Source: Mycolicibacterium mageritense
Lineage (GTDB): Bacteria > Actinomycetota > Actinomycetes > Mycobacteriales > Mycobacteriaceae
Assembly: GCF_010727475.1 (NCBI RefSeq)
Contig: NZ_AP022567.1
Span: 2,294,001-2,358,000, forward strand
Length of the DNA stretch: 64,000 nucleotides
Reading direction: 5' to 3'
In this document: one piece after another, positions 7,343 to 16,734 of the stretch
How positions within the stretch are numbered: the stretch's first letter is position 1
How the letters are laid out: every line of letters starts with the position of its first letter
Notes under the pieces: generated by a model
The model's input: the letters and a program-made list of their open reading frames with translations, nothing else
What the model was told of the DNA's origin: nothing
The model's database searches: none
Translations under genes and position numbers: made by a program

Positions 7343-10300
7343 GTCGCCGTCGACTTCTCGAGGCCCGGCCTTCGCAGCCTGATAGGCGTGACGACCTCAG
7401 TTGTGCGTGGCCCGGATCCGTTGACCGACGTCGTGGCCCGAGTCCTGACCATTCCGTTGCGCGAGTTGTACGCGGTGTTGTGGCGCTGCGGAGTCGTCGA
7501 GATCGAGGACTGACCGGACCATCTCGACACCAGCCGGGGTGCGACGGCCGCGACGCCCGTGGCGATTCCAGCCGCACCGAGTGCGTTGGCCCAGCCGATG
7601 GGCCCGAGCGGTGTGCAGCCGAGCAGCTGGCTGACGCCCGGTGTGCTGATCAGTGCACCCAACGACGCCAGGGAACCCACAGCGGTGGCCACCACCAGCG
7701 GGCTGTGCGAGTCGATCAGGGTCTGTCCCAGCTGAGTCGAGACGAGGGCCACGAGTGCCACCGTGGACGCCCGCCGCGGCGCCAGCATGAACCCGGCCGA
7801 CAACCACGCGCCGGTTGCGGCACCCGCGGTCGTCGCGCCGCGGATCGCCACGGTCCGCCACAGTTCGGCGCGATCCGGACCGTGCCCACGACCATCCGTG
7901 CGGCGCGAGGCCGGGCTCACCGCGAGCGCGGCCGCGGGCAGCGCGTCGGTCATCATGTTGACCAGCAACAGCTGCCGCGTGTTCAGCGGTGACCGTCCCG
8001 TCAGAGCACTGCCCACGATCGAGAACGTCACCTCACCGGCGTTGCCGCCCAACAGCACCGCCACCGCGGCCTGGACCCGGCGCCACAGCTGCCTGCCCTC
8101 GTCGAGCGCGTCGACCAGGGATCCGATCCTGCCGTCGAGCAGCAGAACGTCGGCCGAACTCCGAGCCGGGTCACTGCCGCGCGAGGCCACCCCGATACCC
8201 ACAGTGGCAGCCCGGATCGCCGCGGCATCGTTCGCGCCGTCACCCACCATGGCGCACACCTGGCCCGTGCGCTCCAGCGTCTGCACGATCTGAACCTTGT
8301 GCTCGGGCGACATCCGGGCGAACACCCGGCGCTCTGCCACTGCCCGCTCCTGATTGCGGCGGGGCATCGCGACCCACTCCTCAGCGCTCATCACCTCGTC
8401 GGCGCTCACGGGCATACCCAGTTCGGCGGCGATCGCCCGCGCGGTGACGGGGTGGTCGCCCGTGATCAGGCGGACGCCGATGCCCTGCTCCTGCAGCGAC
8501 TTCAGCAACGCCGCCGACTCGGGACGAGGAGTGTCGGACAACCCCATCAGACCGAGGAGCTGCAGCCGCTCGGCACACAGTTCGGTGAACTGGTCGGCAT
8601 CGGCCTTGGCGCGCTCGACCTGTTCCGGGGTCAACGTGCGGCGGGCCACGGCGATGACCCGCAACCCGCTGCGGGCCATCTTCTCTACGGTCCGTTCGGC
8701 GGCACCGTGCTCACCGCATGCGGCCAACACGACCTCGGGTGCGCCCTTGATCGACAATTCGTGACCGATGACCGCCGCGGAGAACTTGCGGCCCGAGCGG
8801 AACGGCAGATACGCGACGGGCTCGCCCGGCCCGGCCTGCGCCGCGGCTTCGGCGACAGCCGCGTCTGTCGCGTGTTCGTAGTGGTCGCCGTTCTTGGGTG
8901 GCGTCGCCTGCCCGGCGCAGTCGAGCACCTGCCTGCGGGATGCAGCGCCGATGGTCTGCACCTCCGACACCCGCAACCGGTTCTCGCTGAGAGTGCCGGT
9001 CTTGTCGAAACACACGACGTCCACGCGGCCGAGTGCCTCGACCGAACGGGGTGTCCGGACGAGCGCGCCCGTGCGGGTCAGCCGTCGGGCCGACGCCTGT
9101 TGCGCGAGGGTCGCCACGAGCGGCAGACCTTCCGGCACCGCGGCCACGGCGACCGCGACCCCGTCGGCCACGGCGCTGTGCAGCGGCAACTTTCGCAAGA
9201 GGCCAAGCCCACTGACGAGTGCGCCACCGGCCAGGGTGAACGGCAATGCGCGGGTGGTCAACTCCCGCAACTGGGTCTGCAACCCCACCGCAGAGCTTCC
9301 GTTGCGGCCCACCTCGGCAGCACGACGCGCCTGAGTGGCGCCGCCGACCTCGGTCACGACGGCGACTGCGGTGCCTGCGACGAGCGTCGTGGTGGCGTGC
9401 AGCATGCAGTGCCGTTCGGCGAGCGGAGCACCGGGGGTGGCCGAAACCTGTTTGGGCACTGGCAGTGACTCACCCGTGAGGGAGGCCTCGTCGGCCTCGG
9501 CGTCGACGGCTTCGATGATCCGCGCGTCGGCAGGCACGACTTCACCGGGCCGCACTTCGATCACGTCACCCGGACGCAGACGCCCCGCGGGCACGTTCTC
9601 GCAGCCGTCACCGACGACCCGGCGGGCCGGCGGATCTTGCACCGCGAGCAACCGGCGCAGCAGCCGCTCGGCCCGAACCTGTTGTGTCGCAGCCAACATG
9701 GCGTTACCCGCCAACACCGATCCGACCAACACCGCATCGACCGGCGAACCCAGAAGCGCACTGGCGGCCGAGCCGACCGCGAGCACCGGGGTCAGCGGAT
9801 CGGACAGTTCGACGCGCAACGCGGCGAACAGTTCGCCGACCTGGCGCCGCACGGTGTTTCCTCCGCGCCACAGGACGGCGACGTGCTGGCCGCTCGGCGG
9901 GGCCTCGGATTCTCGCGTGGAGAGGCGGTCGCGGACCTGCTCGGGCGTCATGGCGTGCCAGTCCTCGACGGGCGCGGCCGCGGGCGTCGCATCCGCGAGT
10001 ACCCCACGGGCGAGCCAGAATCCGGTGATCAACCCGACCGCGGCGCTCGCAGTCACCGGGCCGGGGCCGCGTCCGCGCACACCGGGCACCATCAGCAGCG
10101 CGCCGAGCGCAGAACCACCGGTGGCGAGTTCGACGCCCCGCTCGCTGGCCCGGCGAGCCACGGGCAGCGCGTGCAGAATCCGCCATACTGCCGCGAGATC
10201 CTGGACCAGGAGATCGGCCTGCCAGGGCACGTGCCCCTGCGGGTTCACCAGTCCGACCGCGAAATCGGCCGCCCGCAGCGCATGCGCGGCGTCCACCGAG

Positions 10301-11751
10301 AGCACCGCGACCGTCCGGCCGTCCCGTTGCAGGCTTTCCACGGCCGCCGCCAACGCCGCATCGAGGTCACGCCCGGCCGGGTGGAGATCGTCGAACGACG
10401 AACGCAGATCGCCGAGTTCGTCGAGTTCCAGTGAGACCGCGTCGGCGCCGGCCCGGCGGATCTCACCGAGCACGCTGTGCGCGCGCGGATCATGGGCGTT
10501 GCGCACGAGCACCCGGCCGCCCGACGGGACACGATGCCAGCCGTTGCGGAGCCCGCCCTCGTCAAGCCTCTCCTGAGCCCACTGCCACACCGCGGCACGG
10601 TCGGCGTCGGCGACGTCGCGAAACTCTCCGACGCGCAGGTCGTCGGCGAGCAGCACACGCGGGTCGACCACCACGGCGTCGACGCGGTCGAGCATGCGTA
10701 ACGCATTGGGCCGCAACGGCACCACCCCATACCGGTCGGCCAGGCCGCGGCCGAGTGTGCTCGCGAACGCCTCGCGGGTATTCCGGCTCGCCTTGGGCGC
10801 CGCCACGACCGCGGCGGTCGCGGCAGCATTCACGTCCCGGGCAAGCGCACCCACGGACGCCGCGGCGAGGCCCTGCGCACGGGCACACCGGTCGGCATGC
10901 CGTTCCACCGCACCCGCGGGCAGTGGTCGTGGTCGCTCGGCCGGGGGTGTGGCGTCGAGGTTCTCGGCAGCTGCGGCAAGCCGGGGTTCGTGCTCGTTCC
11001 ACGCGCGCGCGGCGGCTTCGAGCTCTCCCAGCTGCGCCAGGTGCCGGACGAACTCGACCGCGATAGCCGCGGGAGCCTGTGTGAGTGAGTAGACGGTGGC
11101 CGCGCCGAGGGCCAGCAGGGCATCGGCGCCAGGCGGGCCGAGTCTGGCCTCGAGCATCGCGCGAAGCCTGGGTTGGTAATCGATCACGGTGACGGCGGCA
11201 TTGAGGCCAGCGGGCAGCCGCGGCCACATGACCCGGCCCACCGTGGCCACGCCGATCCCGATGCCGTTGGCCGCGGTCGCGATGGCCTTCGCCGCCAGCA
11301 CGATCCCGTCACCCGGTAACTCGGTGGGCTGCTGCGCTCCAGGCTCGGTGACCGCTTGGGCCTCGGCGGCAGCCACGACTGCGCACAGCCGCTGCAGCCC
11401 CGGCGCGTCGGGCCCGTCGGCCACCTCGACCACGATGCGCGACAGCGGATAGTTGAGCTGCGTCGCGCGCACCCCCGGCTGGGCATCGACGGCCCGCGTC
11501 ACGTCGGCACCGATCCGCCGCCCGTCCGCTCCCCGCAGGCCACGCACCTCGATCCAGCACCGCTCGGCGCCGCGCCAGCAGCGTCTGCGGGGTGGCCTGC
11601 CGATGAGCTCAGCCGTCGCCGCGAGGGCAAGTGCTGCCGGGCGCGTGCCGACCCGCACGCCTGCCTCGACCGCCGACACCGTGGTGAGCGCGACGGGGGC
11701 CGCCGCGACCGTGGCCGCGCGCAGAACCACCCGCCCGAGGGCGGCGATCAC
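7339..11751 (-). CDS. ctpI: CtpI-type cation-transporting P-type ATPase
   Basis: This very large P-type ATPase (1,470 residues) resembles M. tuberculosis CtpI (Rv0107c). The catalytic half has the actuator motif SLTGESLPVPK, the phosphorylation site FDKTGTLSENRL, and the hinge motif MVGDGANDAAAIRAA. The 600-residue N-terminal extension, unlike ordinary P-type ATPases, includes IEVRGL and QLNYPLSRIVVEV stretches like degenerate metal-binding domains and an apparent second haloacid-type region. The start is GTG 11751, overlapping the stop of the upstream gene (GTGA). It is the middle gene of a three-gene operon. The transported ion is not established for this family; magnesium, calcium or other divalent cations are possible. 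Confidence 0.9.
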   Translation of the reverse strand: MIAALGRVVLRAATVAAAPVALTTVSAVEAGVRVGTRPAALALAATAELIGRPPRRRCWRGAERCWIEVRGLRGADGRRIGADVTRAVDAQPGVRATQLNYPLSRIVVEVADGPDAPGLQRLCAVVAAAEAQAVTEPGAQQPTELPGDGIVLAAKAIATAANGIGIGVATVGRVMWPRLPAGLNAAVTVIDYQPRLRAMLEARLGPPGADALLALGAATVYSLTQAPAAIAVEFVRHLAQLGELEAAARAWNEHEPRLAAAAENLDATPPAERPRPLPAGAVERHADRCARAQGLAAASVGALARDVNAAATAAVVAAPKASRNTREAFASTLGRGLADRYGVVPLRPNALRMLDRVDAVVVDPRVLLADDLRVGEFRDVADADRAAVWQWAQERLDEGGLRNGWHRVPSGGRVLVRNAHDPRAHSVLGEIRRAGADAVSLELDELGDLRSSFDDLHPAGRDLDAALAAAVESLQRDGRTVAVLSVDAAHALRAADFAVGLVNPQGHVPWQADLLVQDLAAVWRILHALPVARRASERGVELATGGSALGALLMVPGVRGRGPGPVTASAAVGLITGFWLARGVLADATPAAAPVEDWHAMTPEQVRDRLSTRESEAPPSGQHVAVLWRGGNTVRRQVGELFAALRVELSDPLTPVLAVGSAASALLGSPVDAVLVGSVLAGNAMLAATQQVRAERLLRRLLAVQDPPARRVVGDGCENVPAGRLRPGDVIEVRPGEVVPADARIIEAVDAEADEASLTGESLPVPKQVSATPGAPLAERHCMLHATTTLVAGTAVAVVTEVGGATQARRAAEVGRNGSSAVGLQTQLRELTTRALPFTLAGGALVSGLGLLRKLPLHSAVADGVAVAVAAVPEGLPLVATLAQQASARRLTRTGALVRTPRSVEALGRVDVVCFDKTGTLSENRLRVSEVQTIGAASRRQVLDCAGQATPPKNGDHYEHATDAAVAEAAAQAGPGEPVAYLPFRSGRKFSAAVIGHELSIKGAPEVVLAACGEHGAAERTVEKMARSGLRVIAVARRTLTPEQVERAKADADQFTELCAERLQLLGLMGLSDTPRPESAALLKSLQEQGIGVRLITGDHPVTARAIAAELGMPVSADEVMSAEEWVAMPRRNQERAVAERRVFARMSPEHKVQIVQTLERTGQVCAMVGDGANDAAAIRAATVGIGVASRGSDPARSSADVLLLDGRIGSLVDALDEGRQLWRRVQAAVAVLLGGNAGEVTFSIVGSALTGRSPLNTRQLLLVNMMTDALPAAALAVSPASRRTDGRGHGPDRAELWRTVAIRGATTAGAATGAWLSAGFMLAPRRASTVALVALVSTQLGQTLIDSHSPLVVATAVGSLASLGALISTPGVSQLLGCTPLGPIGWANALGAAGIATGVAAVAPRLVSRWSGQSSISTTPQRHNTAYNSRNGMVRTRATTSVNGSGPRTTEVVTPIRLRRPGLEKSTAT

Positions 11752-12137
11752 TTAGCGGTGCGCCGGGTGGTGGATTTCCGGGCCGGCGCCTTGGTTGCCT
11801 TCGGACCCGGCGAACGCCGGGGAGCAGTACTGCGCTGCTCGGTGTTCCCGGCACGGGTTCGCGAGCTGAGTTCGTGCGCCACGAGCGCTGCACCGCCCGC
11901 GGTCAACAAAATGGGCCACTCGACCAGGCCGGCCGCACCGACCGCGGCGAGGGTGAGGGCGGCCGCGGCCGACGACCCGCTGCCCTGGCTCAACCCGTCA
12001 CGGATTCCGGCGCTCGTACCTTTGATCCCTCCGACGACTCCGTTGATCGTCGCGCCCCCGATCGCTCCCGCGGTAGCGGTGGTGGCGTCGGCAGCGCGGG
12101 TGACGGCATGCGCGACGCCTGAGACGATGTTCATCAT
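11748..12137 (-). CDS. Small Ala/Gly-rich membrane protein, first gene of the ctpI operon
   Basis: This protein of about 129 residues starts at ATG 12137, preferred because GAGGAG lies four bases upstream; a frame extension to 12155 has no such site. The body is Ala/Gly/Thr-rich with a hydrophobic pair (ALTLAAVGAAGLVEW, PILLTAGGAALVAHEL), and the tail is strongly basic with repeated AKAPARKSTTRR-like sequence. Its stop overlaps the GTG of the ATPase gene. The basic tail resembles mycobacterial histone-like tails and could bind nucleic acid or acidic lipid. I do not recognise a family or function. Confidence 0.75.
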   Translation of the reverse strand: MMNIVSGVAHAVTRAADATTATAGAIGGATINGVVGGIKGTSAGIRDGLSQGSGSSAAAALTLAAVGAAGLVEWPILLTAGGAALVAHELSSRTRAGNTEQRSTAPRRSPGPKATKAPARKSTTRRTAK

Positions 12138-12230
12138 TGGACTCCTCACGTTCAACTCCTGGGCAGTACCCGGTCACGCCGGGTTCTACACCTGAGCGGC
12201 GAGGAACGTGGAAATCGTTGCGGCGGAGGC

Positions 12231-12764
12231 TTATTCGGCATCCGGCCGGGCGAGCGTGAGAGTCACGCGCACGTCGTCGGCGACCTTCATCGCGCCCATG
12301 AGCATCGAATACTGTTTGATGCCGAAATCGGTGTGGCGCACGACGGCCGCCCCCGAGATTTCCTTGTCGCCGACCCGGACCTCGACGGTCTGGTCGCCGG
12401 TCTTGCCGCCAAGCTCGAGAGTTCCGGTGAGCCTCAGAGAATCGGCCTCGCGATCGATCGCGGTCGACCGGAACCGCGCCTCGGGAAAACGTTTCACCCG
12501 CAGGGTCTTCGACGCGTTGGTCCGCACCAGCGTCTTCTCGGTGCCCGACAGCGGCGTCATGCCGCCCTCGCCGCGCAGCACGTCGAGCGAGTCGAGGTCG
12601 ACGGTCACCTCGATCGCGGCCGGGTCGTCTCCGTCCCATTCCACGGTCGCGTGCCAGGACCGGACCGCGATGGTGAGCCGGTGGCCCATCCGCGCGGCCG
12701 TCCCGGTGACACCGGTGTGCAGCAGCAACTCACCATCCGAGGCATCGAAGGTCCACGCGCTCAA
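12231..12764 (-). CDS. YceI-family protein
   Basis: This protein of about 177 residues has the YceI lipocalin-like beta-barrel fold, which in structural studies binds polyprenoid or similar lipids. Visible features are the opening LSAWTFDASDGELLLHTGV, RMGHRLTIAV, the central FPEARFRSTAI and the C-terminal FGIKQYSMLMGAMKVADDV. No signal peptide is present, so a cytoplasmic form is likely. The best start is TTG 12764: it overlaps the stop codon of the DUF456 gene as TTGA, and no ATG or GTG start is available at the proper place. It is the last gene of the leftward run. Confidence 0.87.
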   Translation of the reverse strand: MSAWTFDASDGELLLHTGVTGTAARMGHRLTIAVRSWHATVEWDGDDPAAIEVTVDLDSLDVLRGEGGMTPLSGTEKTLVRTNASKTLRVKRFPEARFRSTAIDREADSLRLTGTLELGGKTGDQTVEVRVGDKEISGAAVVRHTDFGIKQYSMLMGAMKVADDVRVTLTLARPDAE

Positions 12765-13246
12765 TTGCTGACCACCAAACCCGTCACCCACGCCACCGTC
12801 GCCAGCAGCGCACCCGTAAACTCGATCCCTACCGACAATGCAACCCCCTTGAGCGCGTGCACAGTTGATGCCCAGGCACGGCGGGCGTCGTGGCGCGACA
12901 CAAACTCGGCGAGGTACACCCCGCCCACGAAACCGATCACCAGCCCGATCACCGGGATCACGAAGAATCCGATGATGCCGAGCACGCCGCCGGTGACCAG
13001 GCTCCACGTCCCGACCTCGGCCGCCCGCATGCGGCGCACGGGCACCAGATACTTGATCACCTCGGTGGCGATGAACAGCGCGGCAGCCACGCCCAGCGTC
13101 ACCCACGACACCGCGGTGTGCTCGACGATGGCCCACACCGCGATCGCCGCGAAGACCAGCAGCCCGCCCGGCAGGACAGGCACCACGATGCCGATGAGAC
13201 CGACGGCGATCGCCAACGCGACGAGGACGACGCCCAGCGTGCTCAC
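12761..13246 (-). CDS. DUF456 family membrane protein
   Basis: This is an integral membrane protein of about 161 residues with four or five Gly-rich hydrophobic segments, including GLIGIVVPVLPGGLLVFAAI and GIIGFFVIPVIGLVIGFVGG, the DUF456 signature. The start GTG 13246 overlaps the stop of the methyltransferase gene (GTGA) and is preferred over in-frame starts further upstream. The function is unknown. Translational coupling on both sides places it firmly in the methyltransferase-DUF456-yceI unit. Confidence 0.87.
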   Translation of the reverse strand: MSTLGVVLVALAIAVGLIGIVVPVLPGGLLVFAAIAVWAIVEHTAVSWVTLGVAAALFIATEVIKYLVPVRRMRAAEVGTWSLVTGGVLGIIGFFVIPVIGLVIGFVGGVYLAEFVSRHDARRAWASTVHALKGVALSVGIEFTGALLATVAWVTGLVVSN

Positions 13247-13956
13247 GGCTTGGACCCGCGCACCCACTGGATGAAGCCGAGGGTCTTGGTCCGGACACCG
13301 ACGAGTCCAAGCCCCTCGAACATGTCTCCCAGCTCGTCCTCGCCGAACAACCGGGCGCCCCCTCTCGACAGGAACTGCATCGCGTCGGCATGCCCGACGG
13401 TCGGCACCATGACGGCGATGCGCCGGCCCGGCCGCAGCACCCGCGCCATCTCCGACACCGCGGCATCGGCATCGGGGATCAGCTGCAGCACCGCGAGCGA
13501 GATCACGGCGTCGAAGCTCTCGTCCCGGAACGGCAGGCGCTGCGCGTCGGCCCGCAGGAAGCCGACCTGACGGCCTGCCTCCGCTTTCACCGCGCGGTCC
13601 AGCATCGCCTCGGAGATGTCGACACCGAGCGCGATGCCGTCCAGGCCGGCCGCGCGGGCCAGCGCCGCCGTGATGTTGCCGGGGCCGCTGCCGACGTCGA
13701 GGGCGATACCGCCCGCGGGGATGTTCAGCCAGTCGATCGGCGGCCGGGACGCCGAGAGCAACCGCCGGTTGAGCACCTGAGCGCGGTCGTAGAGCATCGA
13801 CCCCACCGGGGACGCCCAGGCTTTCTGGATGAACCCGGAGTTCTTCGGGGCGTCGCTGCTGCCCGTGCCGAGCAGATCGAGATACCCCTTGCCGACGTCG
13901 GGGTCGGCCGGCGGATCGACGAGGAGATCCAACGCCTTGGTCAGTGCGGTGTCCAC
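13243..13956 (-). CDS. Class I SAM-dependent methyltransferase
   Basis: This methyltransferase of about 237 residues starts at GTG 13956 (VDTALTKALDLL). Motif I is ALDVGSGPGNITAALARAAG, motif II follows in LGVDISEAMLDRA, and the later motifs are FDAVISLAVLQLIPDAD and ARVLRPGRRIAVMVP. This is the Methyltransf_11 (UbiE-like) pattern. The substrate is not predictable from the sequence. It lies ten bases downstream of the broken HAD gene and overlaps the DUF456 gene. Confidence 0.9.
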   Translation of the reverse strand: MDTALTKALDLLVDPPADPDVGKGYLDLLGTGSSDAPKNSGFIQKAWASPVGSMLYDRAQVLNRRLLSASRPPIDWLNIPAGGIALDVGSGPGNITAALARAAGLDGIALGVDISEAMLDRAVKAEAGRQVGFLRADAQRLPFRDESFDAVISLAVLQLIPDADAAVSEMARVLRPGRRIAVMVPTVGHADAMQFLSRGGARLFGEDELGDMFEGLGLVGVRTKTLGFIQWVRGSKP

Positions 13957-13966
13957 AACGTCTACG

Positions 13967-14670
13967 CTACGCACCCAACTGGGCCGCGAGGTCGACAAAA
14001 TCCGCGGCCACGACGTCGAACTCCCCGTCGGACACGGCATGCGGCGCGCGGCCCGGACCGAACTCGAGCGGCCGCGGCACGTAGGCCGCGCCGAGTCCGG
14101 CGCCGCGGGCCGCCCGCAGATCGGACGGGTGCGCCGCCACCAGGGTGAGCTCACCCGGCGCGACGCCGAGCAGGTCGGCGCACCCCAGATAGGCCTCGCG
14201 GTCGGGTTTGTAATGCCGGAACAGCTCCGCGGAGATCACGCAATCCCAGGGCAGCCCAGCGTGTTTGGCCATGTTGGTCAGCAGTGACACGTTGCCGTTG
14301 GACAGCGTGGTGATGACGAAGCGCTCCTTGAGCCGGGTCAGCCCGGCCACCGAATCCGGCCACGGATCCAACCGGTGCCACGCCCGTTGAGCTCGTCGAC
14401 CTCGTCGGCGCCGACACGGATGTCCGCGGCGCCGAGCAGCTCGACCAGGATCGCGCGGTGCAGATCGTCGATCCTGGTCCACGGCAGCTCACCACGACGC
14501 ACGCGGTCCATCGCAGGCGCATACCCGGCCCGCCAATCGTCGGCGAAAGCCCGCCAATCCCGCTGCAACCCATGCCGTTCGCCGAAGGCCTCGAGCTCGG
14601 CGACGATGGACGACCGCCAGTCGACGACCGTGCCGAAGACATCGAACGCAAGGGCCTTTGTCACGGTCAT
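13967..14670 (-). pseudogene. Haloacid dehalogenase type II, frameshifted
   Basis: Two frames together encode one HAD-superfamily L-2-haloacid dehalogenase-like protein. The first frame, from ATG 14670, has the nucleophile motif AFDVFGTVVDWRSS and runs through VGADEVDELNG. The match then continues in another frame with AWHRLDPWPDSVAGLTRLKE, then TTLSNGN, HYKPDREAYLGCADLLGV and VAAHPSDLRAARGAGLGAAY. The break is near 14381-14388, where one C appears missing (AACGGGCG instead of AACCGGGCG). All catalytic motifs survive on either side. It may therefore be a very recent inactivation or a sequencing error. It lies between the quinone oxidoreductase and methyltransferase genes. Confidence 0.85.
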
Positions 14671-14692
14671 CGGTTCCTCGCGCAAGCGCTCG

Positions 14693-15658
14693 TCACGGCT
14701 CCAGCACCAACTTCCCTCGCACCTCACCGTTGGCCAGCGCGTCGAGCGCGGCCACACCGTCGGCCAGCGGGTAACGCACGGGCGGCGGCGGCCGCAGACC
14801 GCCCGCCACCAGCTTGTTCAGCTCCGCTCCCACCTGGGCCTGGGCGGCGGGGTGGCGGCGCACGAACTCGCCCCAACCGACCCCCACGACGCTGACGTTG
14901 CGCAGCAACAGCCGGTTGACCTTGACGGTCGGGATGCCGCCACCCGCGGCGAATCCGATGACCAAGAGCCTGCCCTCGGTCGCGAGCACGCGGATGGCAT
15001 CGTCGAACGCGTCCCCGCCGATCGGGTCGACCACGATGTCGACGCCCTGGCCCCCGGTGGCGTCCAGCACGGCATCGCGCCAACCGTCGGTCAGCGGCAG
15101 CACCACGTCGGCGCCGAGCGACGACACGAACTCCTCGGCCCCGGCCCGGTGCACCATCGCGACGACCCTGGCGCCCATGGCCTTGGCGAGCTGGATCGAC
15201 GCCACACCGATGCCGCCGGCCGAGCCGAGCACCAGCACGGTTTCACCCGGCTGCAGGGCGCCGCGGCGGCCCAGCGCGAACTGCATCGTGTAGTAGTTGC
15301 CCAGCAGCGACGCGGCTTCCCCGTCATCGAGCCCGTCGGGGGTGGGGATCACGTTGTCCGGGGCGACAGCGACCTGTTCGGCGTACCCGCCGAGCATCGT
15401 GAAGGCCGACACCCGCTGGCCCGGCGTGAAACCGGACCCCTCGGGCGCCGACCGCACGGTGCCCGCGACCTCCATGCCCGGCGTGAACGGCGGCTCCAGC
15501 CGTAGCTGGTACTCGCCGCGCAACAGCAGCAGATCGGGAAAGCAGACACCGGCGGCCCCGACGTCCACGATCACCGCGCTGTTGGGCTCGAGATCGGGAA
15601 CCTCGGTGTACGCCAGCCCGGCGGTACCGGTGAGGGCCTGCGCGACAAGCGCTTTCAT
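14693..15658 (-). CDS. Zinc-independent quinone oxidoreductase (MDR family)
   Basis: This NADPH-dependent medium-chain dehydrogenase/reductase has about 321 residues. It shows the family opening MKALVAQALTG, the substrate-side GVCFPDLLLLRGEYQ, and the cofactor-binding Rossmann motif VLVLGSAGGIGVASIQLAKAM. Zinc-binding cysteines are absent, as expected for quinone oxidoreductases. ATG 15658 overlaps the stop of the SDR gene (TGATG). The pair matches M. tuberculosis Rv0148-Rv0149 in type and order. The natural substrate is unknown. Confidence 0.92.
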   Translation of the reverse strand: MKALVAQALTGTAGLAYTEVPDLEPNSAVIVDVGAAGVCFPDLLLLRGEYQLRLEPPFTPGMEVAGTVRSAPEGSGFTPGQRVSAFTMLGGYAEQVAVAPDNVIPTPDGLDDGEAASLLGNYYTMQFALGRRGALQPGETVLVLGSAGGIGVASIQLAKAMGARVVAMVHRAGAEEFVSSLGADVVLPLTDGWRDAVLDATGGQGVDIVVDPIGGDAFDDAIRVLATEGRLLVIGFAAGGGIPTVKVNRLLLRNVSVVGVGWGEFVRRHPAAQAQVGAELNKLVAGGLRPPPPVRYPLADGVAALDALANGEVRGKLVLEP

Positions 15659-16521
15659 CAGAGCTTGAAGCTGGCCTGCTGTGCGGCGGACAGGTCCGTG
15701 ATCTCGCCCCACTTGGCGGCGATGTCGTCGACCGTCGGCACGCCGTCGGAGAACGTCACGCCGTCGTTCTGGAACAGCGCGGTGCGCTGGACCTTGCCGC
15801 CTCCGACGATGAAGACCGCGTCGGTGTCCTGCAGTTCCTCGGTCATCAGGTAAGCCACCACGGGGGCCACGTACTCGGGCGTGAGCTTCTCGAACACCTC
15901 GGGCGGCAGGATGTCCTGCGTCATACGGGTTGCGGCGATCGGGGCGACCGCGTTGGTCTTGATGTTGTACTTGGCGCCTTCCTGGGCCAGCGTGTTGATC
16001 AGGCCCACCAGGCCGAGCTTGGCGGCACCGTAGTTGGCCTGACCGAAGTTGCCGAACAGGCCGCTGGTGGAGGTGGCGACGACGACGCGGCCGAAGCTCT
16101 GCTCGCGGAAGTGCGGCCAGGCCGCGCGGATGACGTTGTAGCCGCCGTAGAGATGAACCTTGAGCACGGCGTCCCAGTTCTCGAACGTCATCTTGTGGAA
16201 CGTGCCGTCCCGCAGGATGCCCGCATTGGACACCACGCCGTCGACCTTGCCGAACTCGTCGATGGCGGTCTTGATGATGTTCTCGGCGCCCTCGGGTTCG
16301 GCCACCGAGTCGTAGTTGGCGACGGCGCGGCCGCCCGCCTCTTTGATCTCGGTGACCACCTGGTCGGCCATGTTGTGGCCGGCGCCGGTGCCGTCGCGTG
16401 CGCCACCGAGGTCGTTGACGACGACGCTGGCGCCTTCGCGGGCGAGCGTCAGGGCGTACTCGCGGCCAAGGCCGCCGCCCGCTCCGGTGACGACGACGAC
16501 GCGGTCCTGCACTCCTGCCAT
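15658..16521 (-). CDS. Short-chain dehydrogenase/reductase, Rv0148-like
   Basis: This 287-residue SDR resembles the N-terminal part of peroxisomal 17-beta-hydroxysteroid dehydrogenase type 4 and M. tuberculosis Rv0148. The cofactor loop is VVVTGAGGGLGREYALTLAR, followed by VVVNDLGG, the NAG motif SNAGILRD, and the catalytic Ser...YxxxK as STSGLFGNFGQANYGAAK. The C-terminal extension VDDIAAKWGEITDLS is typical of this subgroup. It is the first gene of the leftward run; a CRP-like site lies about 120 bases upstream. It probably acts in fatty-acyl or sterol-type oxidation, but no substrate is proven by sequence. Confidence 0.92.
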   Translation of the reverse strand: MAGVQDRVVVVTGAGGGLGREYALTLAREGASVVVNDLGGARDGTGAGHNMADQVVTEIKEAGGRAVANYDSVAEPEGAENIIKTAIDEFGKVDGVVSNAGILRDGTFHKMTFENWDAVLKVHLYGGYNVIRAAWPHFREQSFGRVVVATSTSGLFGNFGQANYGAAKLGLVGLINTLAQEGAKYNIKTNAVAPIAATRMTQDILPPEVFEKLTPEYVAPVVAYLMTEELQDTDAVFIVGGGKVQRTALFQNDGVTFSDGVPTVDDIAAKWGEITDLSAAQQASFKL

Positions 16522-16637
16522 GGGTGTTCCTCTCGATAAACGGGGCTCAGCTCGGGCCGATCAGCGAATACAGCTGTCGGGCGTCCTTCTCTGTATACGG
16601 CGGCTACTTCACCGGCCATGCACCGGGTCGGAAGTTG

Positions 16638-16653
16638 CGTGACGACTGTCACG
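16638..16653. promoter_or_regulatory. Candidate CRP-family binding site
   Basis: The perfect palindrome CGTGACGACTGTCACG contains GTGA-N6-TCAC, the consensus core of mycobacterial CRP (cAMP receptor protein) sites. It lies between the divergent SDR gene and the small secreted-peptide gene, 82 bases upstream of the latter, so it could act on either. Confidence 0.6.
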
Positions 16654-16734
16654 AAAGGCCGAGGGGTTTAACAGGAATGAACCCTGCGGAGCTTCTGTTG
16701 AACCAGTCAAGAAAAGAAGAAAAGAGGGTATGAG

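Noticed and set aside
6813..7577. Long minus-strand open frame crossing the ctpI operon end and the palindromic region
   Set aside because: It overlaps the real small-protein gene and the ATPase 3' end, is Arg/Ser-rich as expected for a shadow frame in GC-rich DNA, and matches no family.
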